Assembly (NCBI GenBank): GCA_030077755.1
Contig: JAQJZZ010000012.1
Coordinates: forward strand, 1,736,001 to 1,800,000
Source: Filosporella fistucella
Taxonomy: Eukaryota > Ascomycota > Leotiomycetes > Helotiales
Direction: 5' to 3'
DNA: 64,000 bases
Each line of letters starts with the position of its first letter. Positions within the stretch are counted from its first letter, which is position 1. The notes under the pieces are model-generated. The model was not told where the DNA came from, made no database searches, and saw only the letters and a list, made by a program, of their open reading frames with translations. The position numbers and the translations under genes are program-made. This document shows positions 60,001 to 64,000 of the stretch, one piece after another.

Positions 60001-63000
60001 GCAAGGGACTCTTAAGGAATTATTAAGGAATTTAAAATAAGGCTTTATAGGTTTAAAAAGAGTGGGTATAAGCTAATCCTAGGGTATAACTGGTTTTGCC
60101 TAAAGGATATAAGATTATATAATTAGGCTAGCTCTCGCTAGGCCTATATTAAGGACTAGAATAATATTAAAATTTTATTTATAAAGGAGTTTAATACCAT
60201 TCTGGCTATTAATAATACCCTAAAGCTATAAGCTTTATTTATTATAAAGGCAAATAAATGCGATTATCTTTAAAATTATTAAAGGAAATGCACTTATCCT
60301 AAGAGGTATAATATTAATGCCGAAATGGCACCTATATCCCTTTAAGTATATATTATTAGTGAAAAGAAGGAAGTCTAATTGCCAGAATACTTGGCCGAAT
60401 TTAAAGACGTATTTGACTTAGATAGCGCTATTATATTTAAATGAGGTTATAAACATGCTATTAAAACCAATAGGCAGGTCCCATATAGGCCCTTATATAA
60501 CCTCTCTAAACCTTAACTTATAGCTCTTAAAACGTACCTTAAGGATACATTGGAAAAAGGATAAATCAAGCTATTTAAAAGCCCTATAAGTGCCCTAATC
60601 CTATTTATTCTAAAGAAGGATAAGGGAATTAGATTATATATAGACTATTAAGGTCTTAATAAGGTTACTATTAAGAACCGGCATCCTTTGCCCTTAATAA
60701 ATAAAACCTTTAATCGCTTAACTAGTGTAAAGATTTTCATGAAACTAGATCTTAAAAATATATACCATTAAGTAAAGATATGGGAGAAAAACGTTTAAAA
60801 GACTACTTTTAGGACCCGTTATAGTTACTTTAAGTATTAGGTAATGCCCTTTGGGCTAATAAATGCACTAGCAACTTTTTAGGCCTATATTAATAGTGCT
60901 ATGTCGGGAATGCTAAATAATTTCATAATTATATACTTAAATAATATTTTAATCTACTTAAAGGATCCCTCATAGCATCCTAAATACGTCCGCAAGGTTC
61001 TCTAGAGACTTAAGAAGCATGCTCTATTTATAAAACTTAGCAAGTGCGAATTTGGAATTAAGACTATTAAATTCTTAAGGTTTATTATAGCTATAAATGG
61101 TGTTTATCCAGACCCTATAAGGCTTCGGACCATAGCGGACTGGCTTATGCCAGAATCTTATAAGGAAATCCAGATCTTTTTAGGATTTTACAACTTTTAT
61201 TAAAGATTTATTCATGGATACTCTAACCTAGCTATAGGCCTTACCAATTCCTTAAAGGGAATAAAGAATAATATAAAAATAGAACCTTTCATTTATATTC
61301 CTAAAGCTATTATAAGCTTTAATACGCTTAAAGAAGCCTTTTATAAGGCGCTTTTCCTGCTCCATTTCAACTTCTCTAAGAGGATTAAACTAGAGATAAA
61401 TGCCTCCGGATTCGCTATAGCTAGCACGCTCTCATAATAGGTAAGGGATAATAATATAAAGGAATATTAAAAGCTAATAGCGTTTTTTTCAAGAAAATTA
61501 AACCAAGCTAAGCTAAATTACGCTATATATAATAAAGAAATGCTAGCTATTATTAAAAGCTTTAAGGAATAGCAATATTACCTTAAAGGTACTATTTATA
61601 TGGTTAAGGTGATTATAAATTATTATAACCTTAAGTATTAAATAAACGCAAAGTACTTGGAAAGAAAATAAGCCAAATAGGTAATATACCTATTTATATA
61701 TAATTTTGAGATTATATACCGGAAAGGTTCCTTAAACCCGGCAGACGCGTTTAATAGGCGTCCTAATTATAAGAAGGAGGCTAATATAAATAAGACCTTC
61801 TCAAATCTATAATTATAATTGCTTATTTTTTAAAATAAATTGGCCAGCGGCTTCGTGGCAATGATTAGGTCTATAAGACCGATATAGCCGGAGAATAGAG
61901 CTATTAAAATGATTAAAAAAAACAAGTTATACTCTATATAAATAAAGTAAAGCAAAGGCACCTAGAAACCCTAGGGGGAGGATAATAAGGTGTCCTTAGG
62001 AATAGCTATAGCAGGCCCCTTAAAGAATTTATCCATGGATTTATTTAAGCCTATTAATAAAGGCAATTATATATACCTTAATATAATACGCTAGGGAATA
62101 GCAGGTTATAAATTACTTTTCCCACGTTTATGGATAAATGTAATAACTCGCTTAGCCACTATATTAGCACCTCTTTAAACACCTCTTAGGGTGCTTATTA
62201 AGATGGCTTAGACTAATAATAAGAAATGTATTATATATAAATCTAGGAGAAAATGCAAGAACCCGCCTTAAGATTCTAAGACCTGGATAATTAATAATTA
62301 GGGTATTATTAGGTGGAAAAATAGAATCTATATATTAAACGATTAAGCGTTAAGGCAAAAAGTCATAAAGCTTTATTATAATAACCCTTTAGCAGGGCAT
62401 TATGGTATAGAAAAAACTCTAAAGCTATTCCATAAATACTATTACTAGGAATAAATGGAATCTGATGTGAGAAAATATATTAGAGAGTATATTATGTGCT
62501 AAAGGAGCAAAGCAAAAAGATATGCTCCTTATAGGTTGCTCTAAACACCCCTATAACCAACGTAATTATAGCAAGAAATTATTATAGATTTTATTATAGG
62601 ACTTTCGCCTATAAAAGGCCTAAATGGGAAGATCCTTAATAGCATCCTTATAATAGTTTATAGATATTATAAGATAGTAAAATATATCCCATATAATAAG
62701 GAGATTATAACTCTTAAAATGGCAAAACTTTTTTAAGAAAGAATATTCTCGGTTTTTGGGTGCTTTAAAAGCATTATTTCGGACCGTGGTAGCGTGTTTA
62801 CTTCAAATTTCTGGTCTGCATTATGCTTTTACTTATATTATAAGTAAAAGCTATCTATTACATTTTATTTATAAATAGATAGGCAAATAGAAAGATAGAA
62901 CCAGGTGCTTAAATATTACCTGAGATATTATTATAATATAAGAAAATTAAATTGGATGCACCGATTTAGCTTTGCCGAATTTACCTATAATAACTCTATT

Positions 63001-63200
63001 TATTCGGTTCTTAATTTCACTCTTTTTAAGGTATATTATAGATATGATCCTAAGCTGCTATGGAACCTTAAGGTTAGGGATATTAAGGGGGAGGTATTAG
63101 TTACGCGAAAAAGAGCAAATTTAATAAAGAAAGAGCGAGAAGCCTTAAAAGGTCTTTAAAAGCATGCTTAGGAAAGCCGTAAAAAGTATTTTAATAAATT
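60000..63200 (+). pseudogene. Element D pol: reverse transcriptase, RNase H and integrase
   Basis: RT segments appear in order: [58 protein letters not shown] and IIYLNNILIYLKD, where the YxDD box is YLNN. RNase H follows (LEINASGFAIASTLS). The integrase has the zinc-finger region (NPLAGHYGIEKTL), SDRGSVFTSNFW and DRQIERxNQVLKYYLR. Codons 62905-63159 are open (MLKYYLRYYYNIRKLNWMHR). Many stops are present, so the copy is dead. Confidence 0.85.
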
Positions 63201-63499
63201 ACGGCTAGATAAATATTACTTCCTTTATTAATAGGTAATGCTCTCCATTAAGAATTTAAGAATAAAGTATAGCAAACTTTAGCTTAAGTATATAAGTCCT
63301 TTTTAGGTAATTAAACTAATAAGAGAATCTATATATTATTTAAAGCTTTTTAGCATTTATGCTAAATTATATAATATATTCCACGTATCGCTTTTAGAGC
63401 TATATTATGGAAGGGAAGGAGAGGAGCCTAAGCGGTATTAAGAGGGTGAGCTGCTAGAGCTTAAAGATAAAGAAAATGAGCAGGAATAGGAAATAAAAT

Positions 63500-63780
63500 C
63501 CATTTTAGACCATATATAAGATAATAAAATGAAAAACATGAGATATCTTATAAAATAAAAGGGATGGCTAGAGGATTATAATACCTGGCTCCTAGCATAC
63601 CTAAATTTAAGGAATATAAAGGAAATATTAAATGCATACCTTAAAAATCATGGGCTACTTATAAAAGAATAGGATAATAAAGTTAAGCCACCTAAAGTAA
63701 ATTAGGAAGGAACCTCCTAGCCACTAAATAAAAAGAAGAAGAGGAGGGGAAGACCCCGAAAAAGCGGGAAATAAACTAGG
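63500..63780 (+). pseudogene. Element D C-terminal chromodomain and AT-hook
   Basis: MRYLIKxKGWLEDYNTWLLA then NIKEILNAYLKNHG is a chromodomain-like tail, as in chromoviruses that target heterochromatin. About 30 codons later KKKKRRGRPRKSGK is an AT-hook-like motif. Interrupted by stops. Confidence 0.65.
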
Positions 63781-64000
63781 AATAATGGCTAATATAGGTA
63801 AAATAAAGCAAGAATAAAGGCACATTTTAGGAATATCATAAATACATTTAGCACTTAGGTAAGAAAGCATTTCATTTTATTAAGGGCAGAAATAAGAATA
63901 GCCTAGGGTATCTTAAAATAAAGATAAAGCTACCTAAACGCCACTTAAAAACCACTTAAATTTAAGAAAATATTATAAGGATACCTTTAGGGATATCCTT

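Larger units (their letters stand above)
46235..64000 (+). mobile_element. Element D: Ty3/gypsy of the 191-bp-LTR family, plus strand, interrupted by element B
   Basis: The 5' LTR (46235-46425), leader and start of gag (ATG about 46740) lie left of element B. The rest of gag, protease, reverse transcriptase, RNase H, integrase and chromodomain lie right of it (58551 to the window end). The 3' LTR must be beyond 64000. All frames carry stops. Confidence 0.82.

Overview
The window is a piece of a filamentous ascomycete (Pezizomycotina) chromosome. The evidence is short 39-70 nt GT-AG introns, a Zn2Cys6 regulator, a subgroup-C type chitinase beside a LysM protein, a PTH11/rhodopsin-like membrane protein, Fot1/pogo and Tc1 transposons, and AT-rich repeats whose mutations are dominated by C-to-T and G-to-A changes, as left by repeat-induced point mutation (RIP). 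A Leotiomycete is my guess and is not proven by the sequence.

Region 1 (1-33.5 kb) is ordinary gene-rich DNA. In order it holds: a small glycine-rich membrane protein (-); a Tc1/mariner-like transposon with intact inverted repeats and a broken transposase; the anaphase-promoting-complex TPR subunit Cdc16/Cut9 (-), divergent from the splicing factor Yju2/Cwf16 (+); a secreted bicovalent FAD oxidase (-), divergent from a secreted lactonase-like beta-propeller (+); the retrograde regulator Rtg2 (-); an MDR dehydrogenase (-), divergent from a Zn2Cys6 regulator (+); a single-pass cysteine-rich membrane protein (+); a secreted type-B carboxylesterase (-); a 17-exon GH18 chitinase of about 1,700 residues (-), divergent from an eight-LysM secreted protein (+); and an unrecognised 229-residue protein (-).

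Region 2 (33.5-38.4 kb) is a transition. A rhodopsin-like membrane-protein gene is cut in its eighth codon by a 1,966-bp Fot1/pogo element with 89-bp inverted repeats and a TA duplication. The transposase of that element is full of stops and has lost two of its three catalytic aspartates.

Region 3 (38.4-64 kb) has no host gene that I can see. It is an AT-rich nest of Ty3/gypsy retrotransposons from two LTR families, one with 206-bp LTRs and one with 191-bp LTRs. Element A (206-bp family, minus) is cut by element C (191-bp family, minus), which is cut by element D (191-bp family, plus), which is cut inside its gag by the complete 11,563-bp element B (206-bp family, minus). The 206-bp family carries about 4.9 kb of extra sequence between the integrase end and the 3' LTR, holding two divergent reading frames that I do not recognise. 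Both copies have them.

The gene pairs suggest shared promoters: oxidase with lactonase, and chitinase with LysM protein. Exon coordinates were worked out by eye from splice sites and reading-frame continuity. Family names rest on motif recognition without a database search.
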